From: Rhodopirellula sp.
GTDB taxonomy: Bacteria > Planctomycetota > Planctomycetia > Pirellulales > Pirellulaceae
Length of the DNA: 20,766 nt
Assembly (NCBI GenBank): GCA_003513555.1
Contig: DOPG01000432.1
Span: 1 to 20,766, forward strand
Direction: 5' to 3'
The notes under the pieces are model-generated. The model was not told the origin of the DNA and ran no database searches. It worked only from the letters and a program-made list of their open reading frames with translations. Below, piece by piece: positions 13,738 to 20,766 of this stretch (its first letter is position 1; every line of letters begins with the position of its first letter). The position numbers and the translations under genes are program-made.

Positions 13738-14532
13738 ATGAATGCAAACGTGGCTCGTTCTTTCAAGTTGACGATTGCATACGATGGCACCTGTTTCTCA
13801 GGGTGGCAGGTTCAGCCCAATCAGCCAACTATCCAGGGGCATCTGCAGGGTGCATTGCAACGTCTCACTGGTGAGTCGATACAGGTGATTGGTAGCGGTC
13901 GCACAGATGCTGGTGTGCATGCTCGTGCACAAGTGGCTAGTTGCAGTCTTGTCTGGCGTGACTCACCGGAGCATTTAGTCCGTGCTCTCAACACGCAACT
14001 TCCGGAAGCGATTGTGGTCTGCGCAGCAGAGGAAGCAAACAAGGGCTTTCATGCGATACGTGATGCGATTGGTAAACGCTATCGATATCAACTAAAAATC
14101 GGTGGTGTCAGAGGTGTGTTTGACTACCGATACCACTGGCATCTTCACGGCAAGCTGGACGTGGACCAAATGCGCTTAGCCGCTCAGCGTGTCATTGGCG
14201 AACGCGATTTTAGAAGTTTTCAGGCTGCCGGGGCTGATAGAAAAACGACGGTGCGAAATGTTCGAGCCTGTGATTTGGTTGTGGGGCCGGTGGGCGATGA
14301 TCAAGCGTTTTATCTTTCCGTCGAAGTGGAAGCCGATGGTTTCCTTTACAACATGGTTCGCAATATCGTGGGAACTCTGGTGGAAGTTGGACGCGGGAAG
14401 CAGACGGTGGACTGGATTGATCAGATTCTCATTGCGTGTAATCGTGATGCAGCAGGGCCGACAGCACCAGCACGTGGGCTGTTCCTATTGCGTGTTGACT
14501 ACCCGTGTTCTGTTTTGAAATCGCATGCGTAA
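13738..14532 (+). CDS. truA: tRNA pseudouridine(38-40) synthase TruA
   Basis: Converts uridines 38-40 in the anticodon arm of tRNAs to pseudouridine. 264 residues, normal for TruA. The N-terminal strand LTIAYDGTCFSGWQVQPNQPTIQGHLQ and the catalytic motif GSGRTDAGVHA with nucleophile D57 are clear. The KRYRYQL, RDFRSFQAAG and FLYNMVRNIVGTLVEVGRGK blocks in the second half complete the family signature. The ATG is six bases after the asd stop. The pairing of asd and truA is consistent with a shared housekeeping transcript. A 235-bp gap follows, holding two direct TTAACAG copies (14594 and 14605) but no recognised terminator. Confidence 0.96.
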   Translation: MNANVARSFKLTIAYDGTCFSGWQVQPNQPTIQGHLQGALQRLTGESIQVIGSGRTDAGVHARAQVASCSLVWRDSPEHLVRALNTQLPEAIVVCAAEEANKGFHAIRDAIGKRYRYQLKIGGVRGVFDYRYHWHLHGKLDVDQMRLAAQRVIGERDFRSFQAAGADRKTTVRNVRACDLVVGPVGDDQAFYLSVEVEADGFLYNMVRNIVGTLVEVGRGKQTVDWIDQILIACNRDAAGPTAPARGLFLLRVDYPCSVLKSHA

Positions 14533-14767
14533 CAACGGATTGTTACACGTGGCTTTTTGAGAGATGGAGATAGCAGGGGAAGCAAACCTTTGCTTAACAG
14601 CAAGTTAACAGAAACTTCAAATCCAAGGGTTGAAATCGCCGCATTTTAGGCCGATAGCGGATTCTTCAAGGCTAAGCGAACACGGCGACGATTGTTAGAC
14701 TATAAGCGACATAAGCTGCGCAGCGTTTTCGTTTGCCAGTACTTGAACCGACACTCATTGATATGAC

Positions 14768-16267
14768 ATGCAAGTGCAAGCCGAATCCACAGCCCTGCTG
14801 GATGATCTTACTCGTTCGTTTGTGAAACGAACGCTAGATGCAGGTTTGTTGGAAATAGATGACATCAAGAAGGTCGTTGCGTCGTTACTTGCGGCAGATC
14901 AGCGATTCACGCCGGAAAGCCTTGCCGAGGGATTGGTCGGGGCAGGCTTGCTTACGAAGTGGCACGCGGCAAAGCTGCTCGCAGGAAAAAGTGGTGGCTT
15001 TTATCTCGGTAGCTACAAGCTGTTGCGACCACTTGGCAAAGGTGGCATGGGAGTTGTGTATCTCGCTGAGCACCATGTGATGAAGCGTTTGATGGCGCTG
15101 AAAATCCTTCCACCAGATGCGAGCGCTGATGGGCGGCGGATTGAACTCTTTAAGTCGGAAGCGCGGGCATGTGCTCAGTTGGACCACCCAAATATTGTTC
15201 GGGCCTACGACTTCGCCGAGAGCGGTGAAAAACTTTACATAGTGATGGAATATGTGGACGGCATTGACTTGCACTTGGCGGTGCAGAGAGATGGTGTCAT
15301 GACTGTGGAGGACACGGTCGATGCGCTGATGCAGGCAACTTCCGGTCTGGCTCACGCACATGAGAGAGGAATCGTTCACAGAGACATCAAGCCCTCCAAC
15401 CTCTTGGTCCGCACCGATGGTGTGGTAAAGCTGAGTGACCTTGGATTGGCGCGGATAGGTGTCGGAGAAGCTGGTGAGCCAATCAGAAAAAAATTAATGG
15501 GGACAACCGACTTCATCTCGCCGGAACAGGCTATTAATGGAAAGACTGTGGGTTTCACTGCCGACATCTACTCTCTCGGTTGCACCGTTTACTACATGTT
15601 GACAGGAAGTCCACCTTTCACCGGTACCGCGGCGGAGCGGCTTGCAAAACACCAGACAATACCGATACCTGATGTGCGTGAATGCCGTCCGGATTGTCCA
15701 CCTTCGCTGGTGGATTTGATTGAACGCATGACTGCGAAACGACCTCAGGATAGGCCTAAATCCGCAGTTGAGTTGCTGTCGCAAGTTCAGCGACTAGGAC
15801 CTGGCTCTAACAGTGGTTCCTCGAGAAAAATTGGTAGACAGGTTGCACCCGCCAGTGACACGGCAGTTGATGAATCCTTCTCGGAAGTTACCTTTGCGGA
15901 TAGTTCATTTTCATCTGATGCAGGGGTTCCGCCTTTACCGCAACTAGATGAATACGATTTTTCAAATTTACAAGTGAATGCTGAAGTTGTGAATCCACTT
16001 CAAGATTCCGTTAAGCAGTTTCCTACGCAAACTAATGTCACGCCCCGAGTGAAAATTGGCGATGGGGTTGTAAAGCAAAAAACAGGTTCACAGGATGCCA
16101 GTTCCCGTCAAACGTTATTGTTGGGAGTCGGTTTAGCTGTAGCAACCATGGCGTTGATTGCTGTCTTGGTGGCCGTTGTCTATCTCGTCATGCGGCCTGC
16201 TGCTAACGGGCCAATAAGAATGAAAGCAACGGAAAGTGGCAAGAAGATCATCGTCGTGGACCAGTAG
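14768..16267 (+). CDS. Membrane-anchored Hanks-type Ser/Thr protein kinase
   Basis: 499 residues. Residues 1-75 form a helical segment ending GLLTKWHAAKLLAGKSGGFYLGSYKL, a module common before planctomycete kinase domains. The kinase domain (about 82-345) has all key elements: G-loop GKGGMGVVY from G90, K112 in MALKIL, HRDIKPSN with catalytic D206, DLG (in place of DFG) with D224, and the activation-segment motif SPEQ. The linker at 350-445 is Ser/Asp/Gln-rich. A single transmembrane helix at about 449-475 leaves a short tail outside the membrane, with no sensor domain visible there. The FHA protein begins 38 bp downstream and is a likely partner or phospho-reader. No strong ribosome site precedes ATG 14768. 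Confidence 0.93.
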   Translation: MQVQAESTALLDDLTRSFVKRTLDAGLLEIDDIKKVVASLLAADQRFTPESLAEGLVGAGLLTKWHAAKLLAGKSGGFYLGSYKLLRPLGKGGMGVVYLAEHHVMKRLMALKILPPDASADGRRIELFKSEARACAQLDHPNIVRAYDFAESGEKLYIVMEYVDGIDLHLAVQRDGVMTVEDTVDALMQATSGLAHAHERGIVHRDIKPSNLLVRTDGVVKLSDLGLARIGVGEAGEPIRKKLMGTTDFISPEQAINGKTVGFTADIYSLGCTVYYMLTGSPPFTGTAAERLAKHQTIPIPDVRECRPDCPPSLVDLIERMTAKRPQDRPKSAVELLSQVQRLGPGSNSGSSRKIGRQVAPASDTAVDESFSEVTFADSSFSSDAGVPPLPQLDEYDFSNLQVNAEVVNPLQDSVKQFPTQTNVTPRVKIGDGVVKQKTGSQDASSRQTLLLGVGLAVATMALIAVLVAVVYLVMRPAANGPIRMKATESGKKIIVVDQ

Positions 16268-16305
16268 ATCGTGTTTGTAAAGAATCGTACGAATGTGGAA
16301 ATCAA

Positions 16306-17148
16306 GTGCTTCGTGTAACCAGTTCTGATTCGAAGATAGTCCGACTCGTCTTGGCCGTGGGTAGCCGTGCTGGCTTGGAGGCACCGTTGCACACTGGCTA
16401 CTACATGATCGGTCGTCACAAGGAATGTCAGATTCGTCCCAAAAGTCGTTCTGTCAGTCGGCGGCACTGTTTGTTGCACAATGGGAATGGCGTTCTTCGT
16501 TTGTTTGACTTGAACAGCACGGCGGGGACCTTTAAAAACGAAGAGCGCTTGGAGCCTGGCAGCTGGTATGAGGTAGGTGATCGTGATGAGGTGCGCTGCG
16601 GCAAGGTGCTTTTTGTTGTTGCGTTCGATAAAGAAGGTGCTCCAGAGGAACTGTCGGAGACCGATGGAGTTGATCAGGGTTTCGAGCGAAGAGATGCACA
16701 AACAGAGGCCTCCATTCTTCGTGGAGCTGCATGGCAGGATGTTGACGTAGCCGGATTCTTGGAATCGGAAGACGAGGCGGATCGAGAAATTCGTTACGAT
16801 AATATTCGGTCTTCCAAGCGAACTAACGTTGATGAGCCAGAATCCGGTCTGCAGCCTGAGTCAGAACCAGAACAGGCAACTGAAGAAAGCGATTCTGCAA
16901 AGGAAGGACGTGAAGAGACGGGAAAACGCGTTGCTAGAAAAAACAAATTGTCCAGTAAGACGACGCCCGTAAAACGAGCCAAGAGATTCCGTCGAACGGC
17001 ATGGTCAGGTGGGGATGGTGATCTGTTGGAACGGGGTAAAGTTGCTGGCCTGACTTTGCTCGCTGCCACTGTAGTAACGTTTTTCTGCTACAGCGTGTAC
17101 AGCTTTTATGCTGGTCCTGAAACCAAGGTTTTACAAGAGATCGATTGA
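16306..17148 (+). CDS. FHA-domain protein with C-terminal transmembrane helix
   Basis: 280 residues. The N-terminal ~105 residues are an FHA domain that binds phosphothreonine peptides: GRHKECQI (G36-R37), SVSRRHCLL (S51, R52-H54) and LNSTAGTFKN (the usual DLNSTNGTFVN with Asn to Ala) are all in register. A long charged region (about 110-245), rich in Glu, then Lys/Arg, precedes one transmembrane helix (about 248-270) and a ten-residue tail. The start is a GTG, the only in-frame start near the domain. The kinase gene ends 38 bp upstream and is also membrane-anchored, so the FHA protein probably reads its autophosphorylation or shares its substrates. That link is inferred from neighbourhood. 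Confidence 0.88.
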   Translation: MLRVTSSDSKIVRLVLAVGSRAGLEAPLHTGYYMIGRHKECQIRPKSRSVSRRHCLLHNGNGVLRLFDLNSTAGTFKNEERLEPGSWYEVGDRDEVRCGKVLFVVAFDKEGAPEELSETDGVDQGFERRDAQTEASILRGAAWQDVDVAGFLESEDEADREIRYDNIRSSKRTNVDEPESGLQPESEPEQATEESDSAKEGREETGKRVARKNKLSSKTTPVKRAKRFRRTAWSGGDGDLLERGKVAGLTLLAATVVTFFCYSVYSFYAGPETKVLQEID

Positions 17149-17157
17149 CTCTTGCTG

Positions 17158-17475
17158 ATGGGCTGGCTGTCGGGCTTTACAGCGGCGCTTGGGTGGCGAG
17201 GCGTGAGATGGGCTTGGATCCTCTTTGCGATCGTGGCGGTGAAATTGTGGCTTGCAAATTGCGGTCACGAAATTGATGCTGGTGCCATCCTGAGGGTGCC
17301 TTTGGACACGGCGATCGACTTGCTTTTCAGTGCGTGTTTATTGTCTAGGGTCATGCCATCGGCATGCATATCCGTGTTACCCTGTCAGGAATTAGCTTCT
17401 CCCGGTGACCTGGGGAGTCTTCGTGGTGGCTTTACCGTGACTTCAGGAGTGTGCAGTTGTCTCTTTTATTGTTGA
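17158..17475 (+). CDS. Uncertain small membrane-protein ORF
   Basis: An ORF of 105 codons begins at ATG 17158, nine bases after the FHA stop. Its first half has one good hydrophobic helix (WILFAIVAVKLWLA), and the codons there resemble those of neighbouring genes. The second half is Cys/Ser/Gly-rich and unconvincing, and the end overlaps the NYN nuclease start by about 19 bases. I recognise no family. If it is not a gene, 17149-17456 is about 300 bp of non-coding sequence with a small hairpin CATGCC/GGCATG near 17350-17370 and no T-tract. Confidence 0.25.
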   Translation: MGWLSGFTAALGWRGVRWAWILFAIVAVKLWLANCGHEIDAGAILRVPLDTAIDLLFSACLLSRVMPSACISVLPCQELASPGDLGSLRGGFTVTSGVCSCLFYC

Positions 17476-17987
17476 TTGACGGATACAACGTTGTGGCACC
17501 AGTCGCACCACCGAAGCGAGACCCAGATGGCCGGTGGTTGCAAAGAGAACGAATGAAATTGATCGGCAGGCTGGTGGATCATTTGACTGACTTGCAACGC
17601 CAAAACACATGTGTTGTCTTTGATGCAACCAAGCCACCCGAAGGTCGACCCAGCAGTTTTCTGGTGGAAGGCATTTCTGTTTGTTTCGCTGTTGAGCATG
17701 CTGAAGCTGATGATTTGCTCGAAGAGATGATTGCGGCCCACACGGCACCAAGGAATTTGATGGTAGTTTCGTCCGATCATCGAGTGCAGACTGCTGCAAA
17801 ACGCCGAGGGTGTCGATGTTGTGATTCCCAATCTTGGTTGGATGATCTGTTGGATGGGAAGGTGGCGGCAGATTGCAAGTCAAATCAACGAAGAGGGCAG
17901 GGCGGGGTAGGCGACGGAGTCGAGAAACCAACTCGCGTTGTTAGCGAAAGGCAGGTGGATGCCTGGTTGAAAGAGTTTGGCTTTTAG
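17457..17987 (+). CDS. NYN-domain (YacP/Rae1-like) endoribonuclease
   Basis: 176 residues of the YacP/DUF901 branch of PIN-like NYN nucleases. Bacillus Rae1 of this family cleaves mRNA on the ribosome. The acidic active-site residues appear in order: LIDGYNVV, CVVFDA, HAEADDLLEEMI and VVSSDHRVQ. The basic C-terminal region (SNQRRGQGG) ends in VDAWLKEFGF. The ribosome site AGGAG at 17445-17449 fits TTG 17457 (spacing seven) and is too close to GTG 17451, so I start at 17457, giving MSLLLLIDGYNVV. The substrate in this organism is unknown; a role in RNA decay or processing is inferred from family. Confidence 0.85.
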   Translation: MSLLLLIDGYNVVAPVAPPKRDPDGRWLQRERMKLIGRLVDHLTDLQRQNTCVVFDATKPPEGRPSSFLVEGISVCFAVEHAEADDLLEEMIAAHTAPRNLMVVSSDHRVQTAAKRRGCRCCDSQSWLDDLLDGKVAADCKSNQRRGQGGVGDGVEKPTRVVSERQVDAWLKEFGF

Positions 17988-18309
17988 TTGAGGCCGTTAG
18001 TACTTGGGAATTCACAAGAAGGTGTCAAAAGCAGGTTTTTGTTTATGCACGAGACTTTCGCCCGTTTCGCTCAATCACGTTTCAGGCATTGCTCAATCTC
18101 TAAGCTGACTCAGAGGAACGATTTTTCTGTTTTTCCGTATCTGAGGGGGATTTGCAGGGTTTTTGCAATGTTCCGCAATTGATTATTGCTGTTGGGGTGT
18201 CGCAACCTTCCCGATTGAACATTGGAAGTTTAGAATCCCCGCTGACCGTTTTCACCATGACTGAGCCGTTGTGCCAATCAGTAGTTTTTTCAGGATAGGA
18301 TGCACCAAA
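17988..18309. other. Intergenic region upstream of serC
   Basis: No gene is supported. Weak symmetric sequences are present: GCAAT/ATTGC at 18175-18189 (five-base spacer), TTGCA/TGCAA at 18152-18168, and CTCAGA (18109-18114) with TCTGAG (18140-18145). Two direct copies of GCTCAATC are 22 bp apart (18069 and 18091). No promoter with both boxes, no leader peptide and no intrinsic terminator was found. AGGATAGG just before serC serves as its ribosome site. Confidence 0.35.
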
Positions 18310-19422
18310 ATGAGCGATAACGCCGCCGCTCAAAGAGCCTTTAATTTTTCTGCGGGGCCTGCTGCCTTGCCGTTGCCAGTCCTGGAGCAGGTTCGGGAAG
18401 AATTCCTCTGTTTACCGGGGGCAGGGGCCTCACTGTTGGAACTGAGCCATCGCGGTAAACCCTTTGTGGGCATCATCGAGGAAGCAGAGGCAACCCTGCG
18501 GTCACTTTTGGGTGTGTCTGATGACTACGCGGTGCTTTTCCTGCAAGGTGGGGCTGCGCTGCAGTTTTCCATGATTCCTGCAAACTTGCTACGTGGTACT
18601 GAAGCCACTGCACAATATCTCCTGACCGGATCTTGGGGAAAAAAAGCCATTGTCGAAGGCAGGAAGGAAGGGAGCGTCGATGCAATTTACGATGCCAAAG
18701 ATTCAAATTACGACCGGGTTCCTTCTGCAGGTGATTTTCAGGTTCGAGATGACGCTGCCTATCTTTACTACTGCAGCAACGAGACGATTCAAGGCGTGCA
18801 GTATTCTGCAGAGCCGGACTGTCCCGATACAGTTCCGCTCATCAGTGATGCGTCGAGCGACTTCCTTTGCCGTCCCTTGCCCATTGATAAATATGGGATG
18901 ATTTATGCCTGTGCGCAGAAAAATGCTGGACCTGCGGGAGTCACTGTTGTCGTGATGCGCCGTGACTTGTTGGAACGTGGTAGCGAGTCCTTGCCGGGCT
19001 ATCTTCAGTACCGCAACCATGCCGCGGGGGGGTCAATGTGGAACACACCTCCGACGTTTGCAATTTACGTGTTGGGTAAGGTCGCTCGGTGGTTGGCGGA
19101 TGACATTGGTGGTTTGGAAGCCATGGAAAAGCAGAATCAGGAAAAGTCGCAGTTGGTTTATGATGTGATCGATTCTAATGTTGGGTTCTACAAAGGCCAC
19201 GCTGTCCCAGAATGTCGTTCCTTGATGAATGTGACCTTCACGCTGCCAAACGATGAATTGCAGAATCGGTTCATTGAAGAGGCCGCTGAGCACTCCTTGG
19301 TCAGCCTGAAGGGTCATCGTAGTGTCGGTGGTATCCGTGCAAGCATCTACAATGCTATGCCGCGAGAAGGTGCGGAAGCTCTGGCAAACTTTATGAAGGA
19401 TTTTGCTGCTAAAAATGGTTGA
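18310..19422 (+). CDS. serC: Phosphoserine aminotransferase
   Basis: PLP enzyme that converts 3-phosphohydroxypyruvate and glutamate to phosphoserine (second step of serine synthesis; also acts in the vitamin B6 route of some bacteria). 370 residues, typical length. It starts RAFNFSAGPAALP, as is usual for SerC. LELSHRGKPF, LFLQGGAALQFSMIPANLL and the PLP lysine K204 in YACAQKNAGPAGVTVVV follow, and the C-terminus has LKGHRSVGGIRASIYNAMP. ATG 18310 is chosen over 18271 because AGGATAGG precedes it and homologues begin here. serA follows 62 bp downstream in the same direction, so the two enzymes of the pathway probably form one operon. Confidence 0.97.
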   Translation: MSDNAAAQRAFNFSAGPAALPLPVLEQVREEFLCLPGAGASLLELSHRGKPFVGIIEEAEATLRSLLGVSDDYAVLFLQGGAALQFSMIPANLLRGTEATAQYLLTGSWGKKAIVEGRKEGSVDAIYDAKDSNYDRVPSAGDFQVRDDAAYLYYCSNETIQGVQYSAEPDCPDTVPLISDASSDFLCRPLPIDKYGMIYACAQKNAGPAGVTVVVMRRDLLERGSESLPGYLQYRNHAAGGSMWNTPPTFAIYVLGKVARWLADDIGGLEAMEKQNQEKSQLVYDVIDSNVGFYKGHAVPECRSLMNVTFTLPNDELQNRFIEEAAEHSLVSLKGHRSVGGIRASIYNAMPREGAEALANFMKDFAAKNG

Positions 19423-19484
19423 TCCCATCAGCAGTGTGTACCCGTTCCAATCTCTTTCAATCAACCTAAACTAGCGGTCGTCTT

Positions 19485-20660
19485 ATGTACAAAATCCTCA
19501 CCTTGAACAATATTTCAGTCAAAGGGCTGCAACGCCTCCCGCGTGAGAATTACGAGGTTGCATCCGAGGTCAGCCATCCCGATGCCGTGCTGCTGCGGTC
19601 ATTCAAGATGCATGATATGGACATTCCAGAAAGCGTTGCTGCAATTGGAAGGGCTGGGGCCGGAGTCAATAATATCCCGGTCGAGAAAATGACCAACTTG
19701 GGGGTTCCTGTATTCAATGCTCCTGGTGCTAATGCCAACGCCGTCAAGGAATTGGTTTTGGCTGGTTTGTTGATGGCTTCAAGGAATATTGGTGGAGCCA
19801 TGACATTCGCAGATGGTCTGAATGGGACTGATGCAGAGATCTCCACGGCCGTAGAATCAGGTAAGAAAAATTTTGTCGGTTCAGAATTGCCTTCCAAAAC
19901 GCTGGGTGTGGTTGGACTCGGCGCCATTGGTTTGCGCGTTGCTAACGCGGCTTTGTCGTTGGGCATGAAAGTGGTGGGTTACGATCCTCAAATCTCCGTG
20001 CAAAGTGCTTGGCAGCTTTCAAGCGGTGTTGAAAAGGCCGTCAGTATCGACCATCTGTTCAGTCGGTGTGATGCCATCTCTGTGCACGTTCCACTGATGG
20101 ATGCAACGCGAGGTTTAGCGAGTGCTGAACGAATCGCAATGATGCCCAAAGGTGGCATATTGGTAAACCTTGCCCGCGGGGGTATTTGCAATGATGAAGC
20201 TGTCCTGGCCGCATTGGACAGCGGGCATCTGCACTCCTACGTGATTGATTTCCCAACGGGTGAGTTGTTGAAACACTCGAAAGTAATCTCATTCCCACAT
20301 TTAGGTGCTTCTACTGCGGAGGCTGAAGAAAATTGTGCTGTGATGGTGGCAGACAGTGTGCGTGAGTTTCTGGAAGATGGAACCGTGCGGAATTCAGTGA
20401 ATTTTCCCGAAGCCGTAATGCCCCGAAATGGTGGTAGTCGAATAACGATCGCCAATGCGAACGTGCCAAATATGGTCGGCCAGATTTCCACCATCCTCGC
20501 TGAATCTCAGCTCAATATTGCTGACCTGTTGAACAAGTCGCGAGGGGATATCGCCTACACCATTATCGACCTAGATGATGATATCAGTGAGGCGACACTT
20601 GACGCGATTCGCGCTATTGAAGGTGTTCTAGCGTTGCGGCATCTGCCCCGTAAATCCTAG
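19485..20660 (+). CDS. serA: D-3-phosphoglycerate dehydrogenase (short ACT-domain form)
   Basis: NAD-dependent oxidation of 3-phosphoglycerate to 3-phosphohydroxypyruvate, first step of serine synthesis and supplier of the SerC substrate. 391 residues, the short class with one ACT domain. RAGAGVNNIPV and the Rossmann motif VVGLGAIG (G144-x-G-x-x-G149) are intact. Catalytic R231 (LARGG) and H272 (FPHLGAST) are present, with a glutamate in FPTGELL about where the third catalytic residue is expected. Residues about 318-391 form the ACT domain (ITIANANVPNMVGQISTILAESQLNIADLLNKSR), the usual site of serine feedback. No obvious ribosome site precedes the ATG. Confidence 0.93.
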   Translation: MYKILTLNNISVKGLQRLPRENYEVASEVSHPDAVLLRSFKMHDMDIPESVAAIGRAGAGVNNIPVEKMTNLGVPVFNAPGANANAVKELVLAGLLMASRNIGGAMTFADGLNGTDAEISTAVESGKKNFVGSELPSKTLGVVGLGAIGLRVANAALSLGMKVVGYDPQISVQSAWQLSSGVEKAVSIDHLFSRCDAISVHVPLMDATRGLASAERIAMMPKGGILVNLARGGICNDEAVLAALDSGHLHSYVIDFPTGELLKHSKVISFPHLGASTAEAEENCAVMVADSVREFLEDGTVRNSVNFPEAVMPRNGGSRITIANANVPNMVGQISTILAESQLNIADLLNKSRGDIAYTIIDLDDDISEATLDAIRAIEGVLALRHLPRKS

Positions 20661-20670
20661 TCCGACCGTA

Positions 20671-20703
20671 GCCGCGATTCTTGGACTAGAGACAGATCGC
20701 GGC
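20671..20703 (+). terminator. Hairpin 1 downstream of serA
   Basis: Perfect eight-bp stem GCCGCGAT (20671-20678) with ATCGCGGC (20696-20703), 17-base loop, starting 11 bp after the serA stop. No T-tract follows, so it may stabilise the 3' end of the mRNA or help Rho-dependent ending rather than be an intrinsic terminator. Confidence 0.45.
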
Positions 20704-20721
20704 AGCGACGATTGCATCTAA

Positions 20722-20744
20722 GTGATCAGGTTTCTACTGATCAC
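20722..20744 (+). terminator. Hairpin 2 downstream of serA
   Basis: Perfect eight-bp stem GTGATCAG (20722-20729) with CTGATCAC (20737-20744) and a seven-base loop, 18 bp after hairpin 1. It also lacks a T-tract. The tandem arrangement marks the likely end of the serC-serA transcript; the symmetric stem could equally be a protein-binding operator for whatever lies beyond the window. Confidence 0.4.
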
Positions 20745-20766
20745 CCATGATATCTGATCCAGTCAT

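Noticed and set aside
14594..14611. Direct repeat TTAACAG (two copies, 11 bp period) upstream of the kinase
   Set aside because: Only two copies, about 160 bp from the start codon, without a promoter nearby; could be chance, so not listed as a regulatory site.
17350..17370. CATGCC/GGCATG hairpin taken as a terminator after the FHA gene
   Set aside because: Six-bp stem without a T-tract, about 200 bp after the stop codon; too weak to call.
17988..18309. Search for a Ser-rich leader peptide or riboswitch upstream of serC
   Set aside because: No short ORF with repeated Ser codons, no T-tract terminator and no recognisable riboswitch core were seen; only weak dyads.

Overview
The window looks like chromosomal DNA of a planctomycete, probably of the Pirellulaceae type. 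The evidence is indirect. It contains a Ser/Thr kinase with the N-terminal 'LLT..HA..LLAG' helical segment common in planctomycetes, a membrane-anchored FHA protein beside it, a formylglycine-generating-enzyme-like lipoprotein and a planctomycete-style uronate isomerase homologue. Shine-Dalgarno sequences are weak or absent and GTG/TTG starts are frequent. No RNA operon, tRNA, CRISPR array, insertion sequence or phage gene was recognised. This is mainly housekeeping sequence with one notable regulatory element.

Layout. (1) Positions 1-2160 are the end of a cytochrome-oxidase assembly cluster: the likely last codons of an ABC ATPase, an ABC-2 permease, a SCO1/SenC copper chaperone and a DUF420 (YozB/CtaM-like) membrane protein, tightly packed and partly overlapping. 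(2) Positions 2274-5344 hold fliP-fliQ-fliR-flhB, the membrane core of the flagellar export gate. FlhB has NPTE where NPTH is usual. fliO and flhA are not adjacent. (3) Positions 5489-7360 are a leucine biosynthesis unit: promoter, a 19-residue leader peptide with six consecutive Leu codons, mutually exclusive RNA pairings, a perfect intrinsic terminator, then leuA with its own 3' hairpins. This reads as a complete classical transcription attenuator and is the main discovery here. (4) Positions 7417-9123 on the minus strand encode a UxaC-like protein with a long acidic tail. (5) Positions 9487-12590 encode a DegS-like anchored HtrA protease and an exported FGE-like protein. (6) Positions 12706-14532 encode asd and truA. 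(7) Positions 14768-17987 encode the kinase, the FHA protein, an uncertain small membrane ORF and a YacP/Rae1-like NYN nuclease. (8) Positions 18310-20660 encode serC and serA, the first two steps of serine biosynthesis in reverse gene order, followed by two strong hairpins.

The genes form functional islands rather than one system. Three amino-acid biosynthesis loci (leuA, asd, serC-serA) lie within 15 kb, but only leuA shows a leader-peptide attenuator. Sequences upstream of asd and serC were examined for an equivalent and none was found.
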